From NCBI RefSeq assembly GCF_047263945.1, contig NZ_JBLAVB010000001.1:620001-684000 (forward strand): DNA of 64,000 nucleotides. Reading direction: 5' to 3'. This document shows, piece by piece, positions 42,841 through 51,268 of this stretch (the first letter of the stretch is position 1; each line of letters begins with the position of its first letter). This DNA is from Rhodospirillum sp047263945. GTDB taxonomy: Bacteria > Pseudomonadota > Alphaproteobacteria > Rhodospirillales > Rhodospirillaceae. Position numbers and translations under genes: made by a program. The notes under the pieces are model-generated. The model did no database searches and was not told the origin of the DNA. It worked only from the letters and a program-made list of their open reading frames with translations.

Positions 42841-42867
42841 CGGTGGATAAGGGAAGGACTTTATGTC

Positions 42868-43173
42868 ATGACACGATTCTCGAAGGTTTTGAGGGGCTTG
42901 GCCCTGGGCGCAACCCTGACCCTTGCCGCCGTTGCGCCCGCCCTGGCTATGAGTCTGGAAGAAGCCCGGTCACAAAATCTTGTCTGCGAGGCCGCCGATG
43001 GCCTGATTCGGGCCACGGGCGGCGGTGGTGATGTGCAGGCCCTGGTGAACAGCACCAATGCCCAGCGCATGCAGGTTTATCAGGCCTCCGCCTCCAAGGA
43101 AGGCGTGCCGGTCATCCAAATCCAGGCGGTCAGTGGCGAACAACTCCGCCAGAAATACAGGCCCTGTAACTAG
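42868..43173 (+). CDS. ydbL: YdbL family periplasmic protein (DUF1318)
   Basis: A 101-residue protein with a signal peptide (about 1-27, ALAMS). MSLEEARSQNLVCEAADGLI, the VNSTNAQRMQVYQASASKEG segment and LRQKYRPCN match YdbL. It may chaperone YnbE polymerisation. AAGGA is 9 bases upstream; the ATG six bases earlier gives only a two-codon frame. It completes the ydbH-ynbE-ydbL operon. The TAG stop reads into TAGAGTCTG. Confidence 0.92.
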   Translation: MTRFSKVLRGLALGATLTLAAVAPALAMSLEEARSQNLVCEAADGLIRATGGGGDVQALVNSTNAQRMQVYQASASKEGVPVIQIQAVSGEQLRQKYRPCN

Positions 43174-43230
43174 AGTCTGTTCCTACCGGAAAACAACGCT
43201 TCAGGTCGCGCCCGAGAGCGATGGATCACA

Positions 43231-43438
43231 GTACACGACAGTGTCTCTTGTTTTTTGGGCGATAGCCCAAGCCCATTTGGGGGCCAATGCCCCCAACCCC
43301 CCATTTCTCTTTTATCAATAAGAGCCCGGGATCTAGGGCCTTTCGGCCAGTAAATGGCTGGGGGTCTGGGGCCTTCCGGCCCCAGTGGGGGACGGGGCAA
43401 AGCCCCGTGACGGGAAAAAAGTACCGACTGTCGTGTAC
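43231..43438. repeat. Family A element, copy A7 (longest, reference copy)
   Basis: 208 bases with ends GTACACGACAGTGTCTCTTG and, inverted, ACCGACTGTCGTGTAC. Order of modules: GGGCGATAGCCC; GGGGGCCAATGCCCCC; T-rich spacer; AATAAGAGCCCGGGATCTAG; a GGCCTTTCGGCC unit; GGGGCCTTCCGGCCCC; GGGGACGGGGCAAAGCCCC; then the right end. The GGGCC unit is duplicated relative to other copies. Confidence 0.85.
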
Positions 43439-43526
43439 CCTGGCGATAGATGTGCATCAACGTTCCAAGCTCCGGTAGACATCGTCGTTTGGGGCGATGC
43501 AGGAGCAGGCGACCTCAGCGGTCGCC

Positions 43527-43937
43527 CTATGACCCAAGAAGGATCGCACATCCCAAGGTCAACTCACAGGCGAATCCGATCAGGAATGCTGCGGTCCGGA
43601 ACGGAATGGGAAAGCCCGCTATGGTCCCAAGCGCATGGGCCAAACGGGTGAAAAAGTAGACGCGACACGCCCCAACAGCGACCGCAGACGGGCCGATCGC
43701 ATGAACGGCAAGGACCAACGGCGCAAAAAGCACCAAATTCTCGACAGCATTGGCATGGGCTTGAACGGCCCGCACCGCCCAAGGGGCGCGCTGTGGTGGG
43801 TCCGGCAACGGGAACCAAGACCAATTTGGTGGTCCAACCTCTCGGAAGCGATTGCCGACGTAGGGAATCCAGAGACCTCCGGTCAGCAGGACCGTGGCGG
43901 CGAGCCAGAACAGCTCTGGCGATTCGGTGTTCATCAT
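43527..43937 (-). CDS. MAPEG family membrane protein
   Basis: A 136-residue protein with four membrane segments. MAPEG landmarks are RAVQAHANAVENLVLFAPLV (the conserved Asn-Glu helix), ACRVYFFTRLAHALGTIAGF and PFRTAAFLIGFACEL. Bacterial MAPEG proteins may have glutathione transferase or peroxidase activity; some have no known activity. It is divergent from a TetR regulator with 118 bases between, the usual sign of local control. Confidence 0.88.
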   Translation of the reverse strand: MMNTESPELFWLAATVLLTGGLWIPYVGNRFREVGPPNWSWFPLPDPPQRAPWAVRAVQAHANAVENLVLFAPLVLAVHAIGPSAVAVGACRVYFFTRLAHALGTIAGFPIPFRTAAFLIGFACELTLGCAILLGS

Positions 43938-44010
43938 GCGAAACCCTCACTCGTTTGACTGGTTCTTCCCGGTAAGGCGTGTTTTGACATGCGCTCGCCA
44001 AAGCCGACCA

Positions 44011-44036
44011 TATTTTGTACAATGACGCACAATATT
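44011..44036. promoter_or_regulatory. Candidate TetR operator/promoter between MAPEG and TetR genes
   Basis: TATTTTGTACAATGACGCAC followed by AATATT: imperfect inverted repeat around ATNTTGT...ACAATAT, in an AT-rich island 20-45 bases before the TetR ATG. Position fits a TetR operator for the divergent pair. Confidence 0.35.
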
Positions 44037-44055
44037 AGAAAGGGGCAAGGATTTT

Positions 44056-44679
44056 ATGCAAGTTCGCACAAAACAAACCAGTCGAGCTGGCCGCCCGAGA
44101 AAGTTTGATGAGGCCGAGGCTCTCGGGAAAATGTCACGCCACCTCTGGACGACCGGTTTATCCGGGACGTCACTCGACGGTATCGCCCGTTCAGCCGGGC
44201 TCAACCGGCCCAGTCTCGCAGCCGCCTTCGGTGACAAGAACGCGATCTATGCGCAAGCGGCTTCAAGCTATGCCGCCATGATGGATGATCAGATCGGACG
44301 CGCGCTGGCAGCCGATAACTTGCAAAGCGCGCTTCTCGCAGCGTTCGAGCTGGCGATCGACATTTATACGACCGAAGGCCCAGACGGATGTTTCGTGATC
44401 TGCACGGCGCCAGCGGATGCGCAGACCAATCCGGTTTGCTCAACTGTCTTGAATCAGTCTCTCGAAGCCATAGACACCCTGTTCCTGAGACGTTTGGAAA
44501 AGGAACAATGCGGCGCGGCGTCCAGCCATGTTGACCTGGCGGCGCTCGCTGCGCTTCTTGGCGCCACGCTCAATAGTCTTGCATTGCGCGCTCGAGCGAA
44601 CTGGAGCAGGGAAAAAATGAGGCAGTTGTCTATCGGAGCCGTTAATCTGGTTATGACCATGCTAGATCACCCCCCTTAA
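44056..44679 (+). CDS. TetR family regulator (MAPEG-linked)
   Basis: A 207-residue repressor. HTH region AGRPRKFDEAEALGKMSRHL then GLSGTSLDGIARSAGLNRPS and LAAAFGDKNAIYAQAA (about 10-70). The C-terminal ligand domain carries two Cys (CFVICTAPADA) that could sense electrophiles. Alanine GCG and mixed codons are more frequent than in the neighbouring GCC-rich genes, a hint of recent transfer together with the MAPEG gene. No strong Shine-Dalgarno except AAGG about 8 bases upstream. Confidence 0.9.
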   Translation: MQVRTKQTSRAGRPRKFDEAEALGKMSRHLWTTGLSGTSLDGIARSAGLNRPSLAAAFGDKNAIYAQAASSYAAMMDDQIGRALAADNLQSALLAAFELAIDIYTTEGPDGCFVICTAPADAQTNPVCSTVLNQSLEAIDTLFLRRLEKEQCGAASSHVDLAALAALLGATLNSLALRARANWSREKMRQLSIGAVNLVMTMLDHPP

Positions 44680-44687
44680 ATCGGAAT

Positions 44688-44716
44688 CGATTTAGAGCGG
44701 ATAATTTAGTCTAGAA
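44688..44716. repeat. Diverged half-copy of the 61.9 kb palindrome
   Basis: AATCGATTTAGAGCGGATAA then TTTAGTCTAGAAT resembles one arm of the palindrome at 61915-61978 (GATTTAAGGCGGGTAATTTT then ATCTAGAGT). It lies just after the TetR stop. The alignment is by eye. Confidence 0.35.
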
Positions 44717-44796
44717 TCATATGGTTACAGCATCTTGTAAAAAAAGTCCGAAAGCGCTAAGGTCTGCATGTTTCTCTGTGCGGCTCCGAAGTTAAA

Positions 44797-44947
44797 CATA
44801 CCCCGCCCCCAACCGGCCCCTAAGACCCCGGATCCCCATTCGTTTTTTGACCAATGGGATCAAAGGGTCCGTGACCCTTTGCGGGTCTGGGCAGGGCCCA
44901 GAAACTGCGAAGCAGGTTTTCCGGATTTTCGAGGATCCAGAGTATAA
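44797..44947. repeat. Family B element, copy B2
   Basis: It runs from ATACCCCGCCCCCAACCGG through ATGGGATCAAAGGGTCCGTG, CTTTGCGGGTCTGGGCAGGG and AACTGCGAAGCAGGTTTTCC to GAGTATAAC. It contains an insert CGTTTTTTGACCAATGGG also present in B5. Confidence 0.75.
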
Positions 44948-44962
44948 CACGTTGCTTTACTT

Positions 44963-45089
44963 CGTCACTCCCGTGAAAACTGGGATCCAGCGTTGATTTC
45001 GGTGTCGTCAGTGGAGCGTGCTCAGATAGCATCAACCGCATAGGTTCGTTGTCCCCACCCTGGAGTCCCGCATGCGCGGGAATGACGAC
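44963..45089. repeat. REP-like inverted pair (second copy of the 16 kb type)
   Basis: CGTCACTCCCGTGAAAACTG then GGATCCAGC at the left; CCCTGGAGTCCCGCATGCGC then GGGAATGACG at the right, inverted. Same outer design as the core of 16050-16269 but without the GAGCCCAACCC ends. Confidence 0.6.
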
Positions 45090-45161
45090 AAAAGAGTTTT
45101 TCCGCACCCTGCTCGATTAAAATCCTCTCGCCACTTCAGAAGCGAGGTGAAGGCCTTCAGT

Positions 45162-46964
45162 CTACGTCATACCTCCCCCAACGCTCGCGACATCATCAAT
45201 TACCATCATGACATTGTCCCGGCCCTGGAAGGTATCCAACCGCAGGGTTCCTGCGATGTGCAACGAGGCCCCGCGCGAGTTCAGCAGGGCGTGACCCATT
45301 TCCGAATCTGCCGCCTTGAAGGCCATGGCCTTGAGTGAGCCCCCGGAAGGGCCGTTCAGGAAGCATCGGATATGGCCCATGCCGACGACATCCACCTTCC
45401 CCACCCGGGCATTGGCAACGGCGAAGCGGGGCTCCGGATTGCCTGAGCCATAGGGCCCCGCTTGGCTCAGGGATCGCACCAGAGTCGCATTCGCGCCGCG
45501 GATATCCAGGGCACCATCCACCTCCAGGGTAGCCACGATCCCCCCCGCCTCGATCTGGGCCTTCAGGCGCTCTCCCAGGAACGCCTTGAATTCATCCAGT
45601 CGCTCTTCGAACAGACTGAAGCCCGCCGCCATGGCATGACCACCGCCGGCTTCCAATAGGCCCGCCTCACGGGCGGCAATCACCACTCGTCCCAGATCCA
45701 CACCTGTCACCGACCGCCCCGACCCCTTGGCCATCCCCCCCTCAAGAGAGAGTGCGAGGGCCGGCAGGGCATAGCGCTCCTTCAGGCGACTGGCGACAAT
45801 CCCCACCACACCGGGATGCCAATTCCGACCCGACGCGAAAACCATAGGAAGGCTGTCCGGAGCCGCAGCTTCCACCTGTTCGATGGCCTGAAACAGGACT
45901 TCTGCCTCGATCTCCTTGCGCGCACCGTTATACCCATCCAATTCGTTGGCCATGACCCGGCAGGCCTCCAGGTCATCACAGACCAAAAGTTCGGCCCCCA
46001 GGGCAGCCCGGCCCACCCGGCCCCCGGCGTTCACCCTTGGCCCCAGCATGAAGCCCAGGTGGAAGGCATCGATGGCCTCGCGCACGCCCGCGACCTCGGC
46101 CAGGGCAGCGATACCCGCATTCGAGCGGGAGGCAATCACCTTGAGCCCCTGACGCACCAGCGCCCGGTTCACACCCACCAAAGGCACCATGTCACAGACC
46201 GTTCCCAGGGCTACCAAGTCGAGCAATCCCATCAGGTCCGGTGGCCGACGCCCCGTTTCCTTGTACCAACCGGAATCCCGAAGACTCCGGTTCACCGCCA
46301 CGGCCAACAGGAAGACCACCCCCACGGCTGCCAAATAGGTATGGGGGGTGATCTCGTCCAGACGTTTGGGATTGACCACAGCCACGGCCCTGGGCAGCTC
46401 CGTGCGGGCTTCATGGTGATCGCAGACGACGATATCCAACCCCGCCTCGGCTGCCTCGGCCAGGGGAGCGAAGGCGCTGATCCCACAGTCCACGGTCACC
46501 ACCACTTGGGCGCCTGCGGCTCCCAAGCGCTTCAGGGCCGGCGCATTAGGGCCATAGCCCTCCTCCACCCGATCGGGGATATGCACATGGACCGGCACCC
46601 CCAGGGCGCGGAAGAAACGATGTAACACCGCCGTGGAGGTCGCTCCATCCACGTCGTAGTCACCGAAGATGCCAATCCCCTCTCCCGCCCGAATGGCTGA
46701 GACCAGCCGGTCCACGGCCTTGTCCATATCCAGAAGGTGGGACGGGTCGGGCAATTGGTCCCGCAAGGTCGGCGTCAGAAAAGCCTCTGCGGTTTCCACG
46801 ATCACGCCCCGTCCGGACATAACCCGGCCAACCACTTCGGGCAGACTGAGGCGCTGGCTGATAGCCAAAGCCTGCCGGTCGTCCCCGGGGCGTTGGACCC
46901 AGCGACGTCCTCCAAAGGACCGGCCAACACCGAGGAAGCTGTTTTCGATCATAAGCTCTGTCAT
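45162..46964 (-). CDS. recJ: Single-stranded-DNA-specific exonuclease RecJ
   Basis: A 600-residue DHH-family 5'-3' exonuclease used in recombination and mismatch repair. Motifs: GIFGDYDVDGATSTAVLHRF (motif I), VVTVDCGISAF, VCDHHEARTELPRAVAVVNP (DHH motif), the bridging LGPRVNAGGRVG, and the DHHA1 GGGHAMAAGFSLF with SVTGVDLG. A C-terminal OB-fold (about 480-595) completes it. ATG 46964 has no clear Shine-Dalgarno; ATG 46952 is possible. Intact. Confidence 0.95.
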   Translation of the reverse strand: MTELMIENSFLGVGRSFGGRRWVQRPGDDRQALAISQRLSLPEVVGRVMSGRGVIVETAEAFLTPTLRDQLPDPSHLLDMDKAVDRLVSAIRAGEGIGIFGDYDVDGATSTAVLHRFFRALGVPVHVHIPDRVEEGYGPNAPALKRLGAAGAQVVVTVDCGISAFAPLAEAAEAGLDIVVCDHHEARTELPRAVAVVNPKRLDEITPHTYLAAVGVVFLLAVAVNRSLRDSGWYKETGRRPPDLMGLLDLVALGTVCDMVPLVGVNRALVRQGLKVIASRSNAGIAALAEVAGVREAIDAFHLGFMLGPRVNAGGRVGRAALGAELLVCDDLEACRVMANELDGYNGARKEIEAEVLFQAIEQVEAAAPDSLPMVFASGRNWHPGVVGIVASRLKERYALPALALSLEGGMAKGSGRSVTGVDLGRVVIAAREAGLLEAGGGHAMAAGFSLFEERLDEFKAFLGERLKAQIEAGGIVATLEVDGALDIRGANATLVRSLSQAGPYGSGNPEPRFAVANARVGKVDVVGMGHIRCFLNGPSGGSLKAMAFKAADSEMGHALLNSRGASLHIAGTLRLDTFQGRDNVMMVIDDVASVGGGMT

Positions 46965-47074
46965 GGGGGGACAGTAAAACAATGCTGGCGGAGGCGGAAG
47001 CAAAATGGAATTGAGGGGAGGAAGACCGCACCGCCAGAAACCGTTCAGAGCCCCCACCGACACGCACAGCCCAG

Positions 47075-47262
47075 GGTGCACGACAGTCGGTTCTTTCCCG
47101 TCAAGGGGCTTTGCCCCATCCCCCACCGGGGCCGAAAGGCCCAGGCCCCGGACATTTATTGACCGAAAGCCCCCAGACCTCGATCAAAAAAGGGGCGGTT
47201 GGAGGCATTTGCCTCAAATGGGCTTGGGAATGGCCCAAAAAACACGAGACACTGTCGTGTGC
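47075..47262. repeat. Family A element, copy A8 (reverse orientation, both ends)
   Basis: It begins GTGCACGACAGTCGGTTCTT and ends GAGACACTGTCGTGTGC. Both terminal GTAC tetramers have changed to GTGC/GTGC, so that the left-right match includes a matched base change. Modules: GGGGCTTTGCCCC, GGGGCCGAAAGGCCC, TTGGAGGCATTTGCCTCAAA and GGGCTTGGGAATGGCCC. Confidence 0.8.
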
Positions 47263-47289
47263 CGTGCTCACAGCCATGTGGTCGGGCCG

Positions 47290-49359
47290 CTACCGCACCT
47301 TGTAGTTTTGCACCAGTAGATCCAAACCATGGGCCAACCGAGTCAGTTCACCGGACGCCGCAGAGGTTTCCGTTGCCTGCCCTGCTGTTTCATGGGCAAT
47401 TTCTGCGATGGCTTCCACGGCATGTTTCATGACCTTGGCGTTGTCCTTGGTTTGGCTCACGTCATTGGCCACTTGGCGGGCAGCCTCTGCCACATGCTCC
47501 ACATTGTTCCCAATTTCGCTGGTGGCGGCACCTTGCTGTTCAACCTCATGGGCGATAGAGGCGGCGATCTCGTCAATGCGATAGATGGTCTGGTTGATCC
47601 CGCCCATTTCCCCATGAACTTTGCCCAGGGACGCACCGACTGCTTCCATATCAGTTACCGACAGGGCCACCTGCTCCTGAACGGCATGGATCCGGTTGGT
47701 GATATCCTCCGTCGCGCGGGAGGATTGGTTGGCCAAGTTCTTGACCTCATTGGCCACCACGGCAAATCCCTTGCCCGCATCCCCTGCCCGGGCCGCTTCA
47801 ATCGTAGCGTTCAAGGCCAGCAAATTGGTCTGCTCGGCAATGTCACTGATGGCCGAGATCACCTCGCTGATCTCCTTGGCTGCCTGGGATAGCGCACTGA
47901 TCGATTCCTTGGCTTCTGCCATTTCCGCCATGGCGCCATTGATGGCCGCATTCGCGGTATCGGCGCCCTGACGAGCCCGATGAGCCACTTCGGAAGATTG
48001 TCCGGCATGGTTGGCCACCTCCCGGATAGAGGCATTCAACTCTTCAGCCGCCGCCGCGACGGTTTCTGCGTTGGCGGACAACTGGGTGGCGATGGAGGAC
48101 AGGTCGTTGATCGACGTGGTCACATGCGTGACCGCTTGGTTGGCCTGACCACTTTCGCCGTTCATCCGCTCCGCATGACGGCTCAATTCCACCGATGCAG
48201 CGTTCAGTTCTTCCGCTGAGGCGGCGATCGCCGTTCCTGCTTCCGTCACCTCCCCTAACCCTTTCTGGAAATTGCCCAGCAACCCATTCAAGGATACGGC
48301 CATTTGGCCGACTTCGTCTTTGGTGGTCACAGAAGCCCGAACGGTTAAATCCCCGTCTCCGGCGGATGTCATGGCCCGCTTCATTTCCGGCAGAGGTTTG
48401 GTGATGGCCCGGCTGATCAGGATAGCCAACCCACCCCCAAGAATCAGGGCGCCCACGGCAAGAAAGGACGTAATCAGAATAGTGCGCTGAATGGACGCCA
48501 CCGCGATCGGCCCGGCCTCATCCTGGCGGGCCTTCGCGTTCAATTTATTTTTCTCGATCTCGTTGGCCATCTGAGGGCCGATCTTTTCCAATACATCGGC
48601 TACAAGGGCATTCTGCTTTACAATCACCGTATGAATAGCCTCAAAGCCCTCCAGATACCTATCCTGGAGTACCTTGCCTTCATTGGCCATCTCCAAACGT
48701 TTAGGGCTGGATATTCCTTTCACCAACAACTGAAAACTACTCTCGATTGCACTCATTTCGCGCTTTGCTTTTGGGAACAACACTTCATCCCGACCATCCA
48801 AATACTTAGTAACCTGCAAACGCGCGAGAAGTAATTGACGGATCAACATACCTGCGTAATAGGCGTCTTTTATTTCGCCATCATTGTACGCCCTATTCAT
48901 GAGCTTTCGGACGCTCTCGAGCATTCCATCACCCGTGCTCGCCATGTCCTTTTGAATTTTGTCACGCTTATCTTGCAGGGCAACGACCTGCTCAAATGCT
49001 TCTTGATAGGCCTTCACATCCGCGAGCAAGCGATCAAGGAGACCACTCTGTTCCTCAGTCAAGGCCACGGCACGGGCGTCCTGTATCAAGGCTTCTGTGG
49101 CCTTCGCCCTTGTACTGACCATCTCGATCGAATCCGCACTTCTACGAATAAGGAAGTCCTTCACTCCCATACGAGCCATCAGCATATTGGCTTGAATGCG
49201 GCCAACGTCATTGGTTTCCTGGGATATGCTGCGGTACCCGGTAAAAAGATCACCAATAGAAGTTAGAGAAAGTAGACCCACCCCCCCCATGACAATCTGT
49301 AAAAGAAGAACAGAGCCGAATCCCAGCCAAATTTTCTTGGAAACGGATAGATTGCCCAA
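47290..49359 (-). CDS. Methyl-accepting chemotaxis protein
   Basis: A 689-residue transmembrane chemoreceptor. Membrane helices at about 13-32 and about 300-322 flank a large periplasmic helical sensor (about 270 residues, with the YRSISQETNDVGRIQANMLM segment of 4HB/HBM-type sensors). A HAMP domain follows, then the signalling hairpin with EISEVISAISDIAEQTNLLA and LNATIEAARAGDAGKGFAVV. TTG 49359 has GGAGGG 8 bases upstream and is preferred; GTG 49374 overlaps that site. There are no che genes nearby. Confidence 0.92.
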   Translation of the reverse strand: MGNLSVSKKIWLGFGSVLLLQIVMGGVGLLSLTSIGDLFTGYRSISQETNDVGRIQANMLMARMGVKDFLIRRSADSIEMVSTRAKATEALIQDARAVALTEEQSGLLDRLLADVKAYQEAFEQVVALQDKRDKIQKDMASTGDGMLESVRKLMNRAYNDGEIKDAYYAGMLIRQLLLARLQVTKYLDGRDEVLFPKAKREMSAIESSFQLLVKGISSPKRLEMANEGKVLQDRYLEGFEAIHTVIVKQNALVADVLEKIGPQMANEIEKNKLNAKARQDEAGPIAVASIQRTILITSFLAVGALILGGGLAILISRAITKPLPEMKRAMTSAGDGDLTVRASVTTKDEVGQMAVSLNGLLGNFQKGLGEVTEAGTAIAASAEELNAASVELSRHAERMNGESGQANQAVTHVTTSINDLSSIATQLSANAETVAAAAEELNASIREVANHAGQSSEVAHRARQGADTANAAINGAMAEMAEAKESISALSQAAKEISEVISAISDIAEQTNLLALNATIEAARAGDAGKGFAVVANEVKNLANQSSRATEDITNRIHAVQEQVALSVTDMEAVGASLGKVHGEMGGINQTIYRIDEIAASIAHEVEQQGAATSEIGNNVEHVAEAARQVANDVSQTKDNAKVMKHAVEAIAEIAHETAGQATETSAASGELTRLAHGLDLLVQNYKVR

Positions 49360-49374
49360 GGGAAAACCCTCCAC

Positions 49375-49678
49375 TTGAAAGAACCGCTATAGAACAGCAC
49401 GCGACACAGATGAACAATGACATCAGACAGGAGAGACTGCCTCGCTTTCGCGCTTCACAAAGCACTACAACCAAAGATAAATCCAAAACAATCAAAGGCT
49501 TTAATGCTCATCTAGCGGATGATTTTTTATCTTAAACGCAACGGATTAGAATGAAAACAAGTAATACATAAAATTCTCATGGGAAAATCTTGGGCCAACC
49601 CCAAGCACTAGAACTCCTCGAAAATTCAATAGACTCTGGACCACCCAAGGGTCTTACTCAGTTAGCGGCACCTCACCC
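49375..49678. other. Gene-free stretch before the chemoreceptor
   Basis: This AT-richer region lies between the receptor start and the hydrolase 3' end. It must carry the receptor promoter, but I could not single out a convincing sigma-28 or sigma-70 site. No repeats or small genes were seen. Confidence 0.4.
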
Positions 49679-50233
49679 TCAACCATTAAGAGCAACCAGT
49701 AAACCCATGAGCAGGCGCTCTCCCAAAGGCCAAGGACCATGGCCAGAATCGCCATTGATATGCCCCACGTCTCCGGCATTCTCGAAACGGCTTCCCCAGG
49801 CGGAAGCGAACTCATGCCCCCGCGCCAGGGAGCAATAGGGATCACTTTTGCTCCCCACAACCATGGCCGGAAACGGCAGAGCCTCCATGGGAATGGGCGC
49901 GAAGGAACGGATCGCCTCGGGCGCCGTCTCCGCCTCCACATCCGGCGGAGCGACCAGAAGCGCTCCGGCCACGCGGGACAGTTCCTCGCTTCCGGCACGC
50001 AAGGTCCAATGGGACACCAAAATACACCCAAGACTATGGGCTACGAGAATCACAGGTGGCCGAGCATGTTCCAACGCCATGGAAAGCCCTCCCATCCATT
50101 CGACAAGATCAGGCTTCTCCCAGTCGCGTTGCTCGACGCGAATACCACCAGGCAGATCCTGCTCCCACAGGGTTTGCCAATGATCTGGACCGGAATTGCG
50201 CCAGCCCGGGATAAAAAGGGGAGTTACTGTCAT
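49679..50233 (-). CDS. RBBP9/YdeN-family serine hydrolase
   Basis: A 184-residue small alpha/beta hydrolase. FIPGWRNSGPDHWQTLWEQD at the N-terminus, nucleophile Ser in LVAHSLGC (about 77-84), Asp in SKSDPYCSL and His in GHINGDSGHGPW complete the RBBP9/YdeN triad. Substrates are not known for bacterial members. ATG 50233 is at the family start position; a longer frame is open upstream. It stands alone. Confidence 0.88.
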   Translation of the reverse strand: MTVTPLFIPGWRNSGPDHWQTLWEQDLPGGIRVEQRDWEKPDLVEWMGGLSMALEHARPPVILVAHSLGCILVSHWTLRAGSEELSRVAGALLVAPPDVEAETAPEAIRSFAPIPMEALPFPAMVVGSKSDPYCSLARGHEFASAWGSRFENAGDVGHINGDSGHGPWPLGERLLMGLLVALNG

Positions 50234-50591
50234 CGGGATGTCCGTTTCTGCAGCTCTGCCAAAACCTATGGGATCACCCGACACAAGTCAGAAGCGGCCC
50301 CAAACCAGATCCAATATCTTGATATCGTAACCCATCCTAACAAAAATGCCGCAAAGCAGCGTAAGGACCACGGTTCGACCCCGAGAATCCTTATGTTGGA
50401 GCCATATCGTATCGCATCCCCAATCACTTCGCCAACCCAAGGCTGCCTGAAAATCAAAATCGTATAGGAAAATCGGCGTGACTTCGGCGTTATGCTCCAA
50501 ATCCATAACGATTTTGCTTGATACGGCGCTCCGGACCGCTAGCATGACACTTGGAAAAAGAAAGTCAGTCGCGTAAAGAGGAATGAATTTC
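50234..50591. other. Gene-free stretch between hydrolase and an 84-residue protein gene
   Basis: No conserved element, tRNA or clear hairpin was found. A minus-strand open frame (50288-50593) exists but has no good ribosome site and no recognisable domain. Confidence 0.4.
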
Positions 50592-50846
50592 ATGACCGCC
50601 AGCCTGGACTCTCTGTCCAAAGCGGAACACAAGGTGATAGAAGATCTCTTCCAGCAGGAGATCACCGGCAAACCCGTAGATATATCCAAGCGATTGGCGC
50701 AATCCCTCATGGAAAAAGGCCTCGTCGAAGAAACGGTCTTTATTACCGGCTACAAGCCCACCGGCCCCCTGACGCGCGACGCCTTCCGCCTCACGCCCAT
50801 TGGACATTTTCTCTATTGCCAGTGGTTCGATCGACAGGTCACCTGA
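50592..50846 (+). CDS. Small protein of unknown function (84 residues)
   Basis: MTASLDSLSKAEHKVIEDLF, then QQEITGKPVDISKRLAQSLM, EKGLVEETVF, LTRDAFRLTPIGHFLYCQWF. The alternation of helices and a final LTPIGHFLYCQWF strand resembles a winged-helix or MarR-like short module, but no family is recognised. GAGG lies 10 bases before ATG 50592; the ATG at 50583 is too close to it. Isolated gene. Confidence 0.6.
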   Translation: MTASLDSLSKAEHKVIEDLFQQEITGKPVDISKRLAQSLMEKGLVEETVFITGYKPTGPLTRDAFRLTPIGHFLYCQWFDRQVT

Positions 50847-50904
50847 GCCCGTTTCCGGCATAGCAAATTCCTGCTCGATTCATGCCGGGCGGATCATTGC
50901 GCAC

Positions 50905-51003
50905 CTAAACGATGACAGCCGCACCAAGAACCGTCCACAGGTAGATGGTGATAAATAGGGCGACCAGAGCCAGGAATTCGCGGACGAAGACTAACATTGA
51001 CAT
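50905..51003 (-). CDS. 32-residue single-helix membrane protein
   Basis: Reading MSMLVFVREFLALVALFITI then YLWTVLGAAVIV, stop TAG. Nearly the whole peptide is one hydrophobic helix with a single Arg-Glu pair near the N-terminus. CCAGGAGGTCCCA gives a near-perfect Shine-Dalgarno 5-6 bases before the ATG, which is much better than for most genes here. It has no known family. Too short for standard gene finders; it lies alone between an 84-residue gene and dusA. Confidence 0.55.
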   Translation of the reverse strand: MSMLVFVREFLALVALFITIYLWTVLGAAVIV

Positions 51004-51268
51004 TGGGACCTCCTGGATCACATCCCTCCCCGGCATCGCCAACCGAAGAAGCAAAACTGTGATCGGTTCGAGTTAGCTCGGAACATCCACCCTGTTCACA
51101 GGGATCTCCAGCACGGACTTGCTTCCAGAGAACGGGATCGATATTCTCGTTTCATTCACATCGACAAAAAGAACATAAGGAGAACGACACGTCAAGAATC
51201 GGCGTGCCTCCTTGTTCTTTTTTTGTTCCAATGCCATTTTCCCGCCCCTGCCGCAGGAGACCTTTGCC

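Noticed and set aside
44680..45161. Small RNA gene between TetR and recJ
   Set aside because: The region is accounted for by a diverged half palindrome, repeat B2 and a REP-like pair; no separate promoter-terminator unit could be defined.
50288..50593. A minus-strand frame starting MKFIPLYATDFLF
   Set aside because: It has no good ribosome site, overlaps the start of the 84-residue gene on the opposite strand, and shows no recognisable domain. It could be a relic, but I cannot support it.
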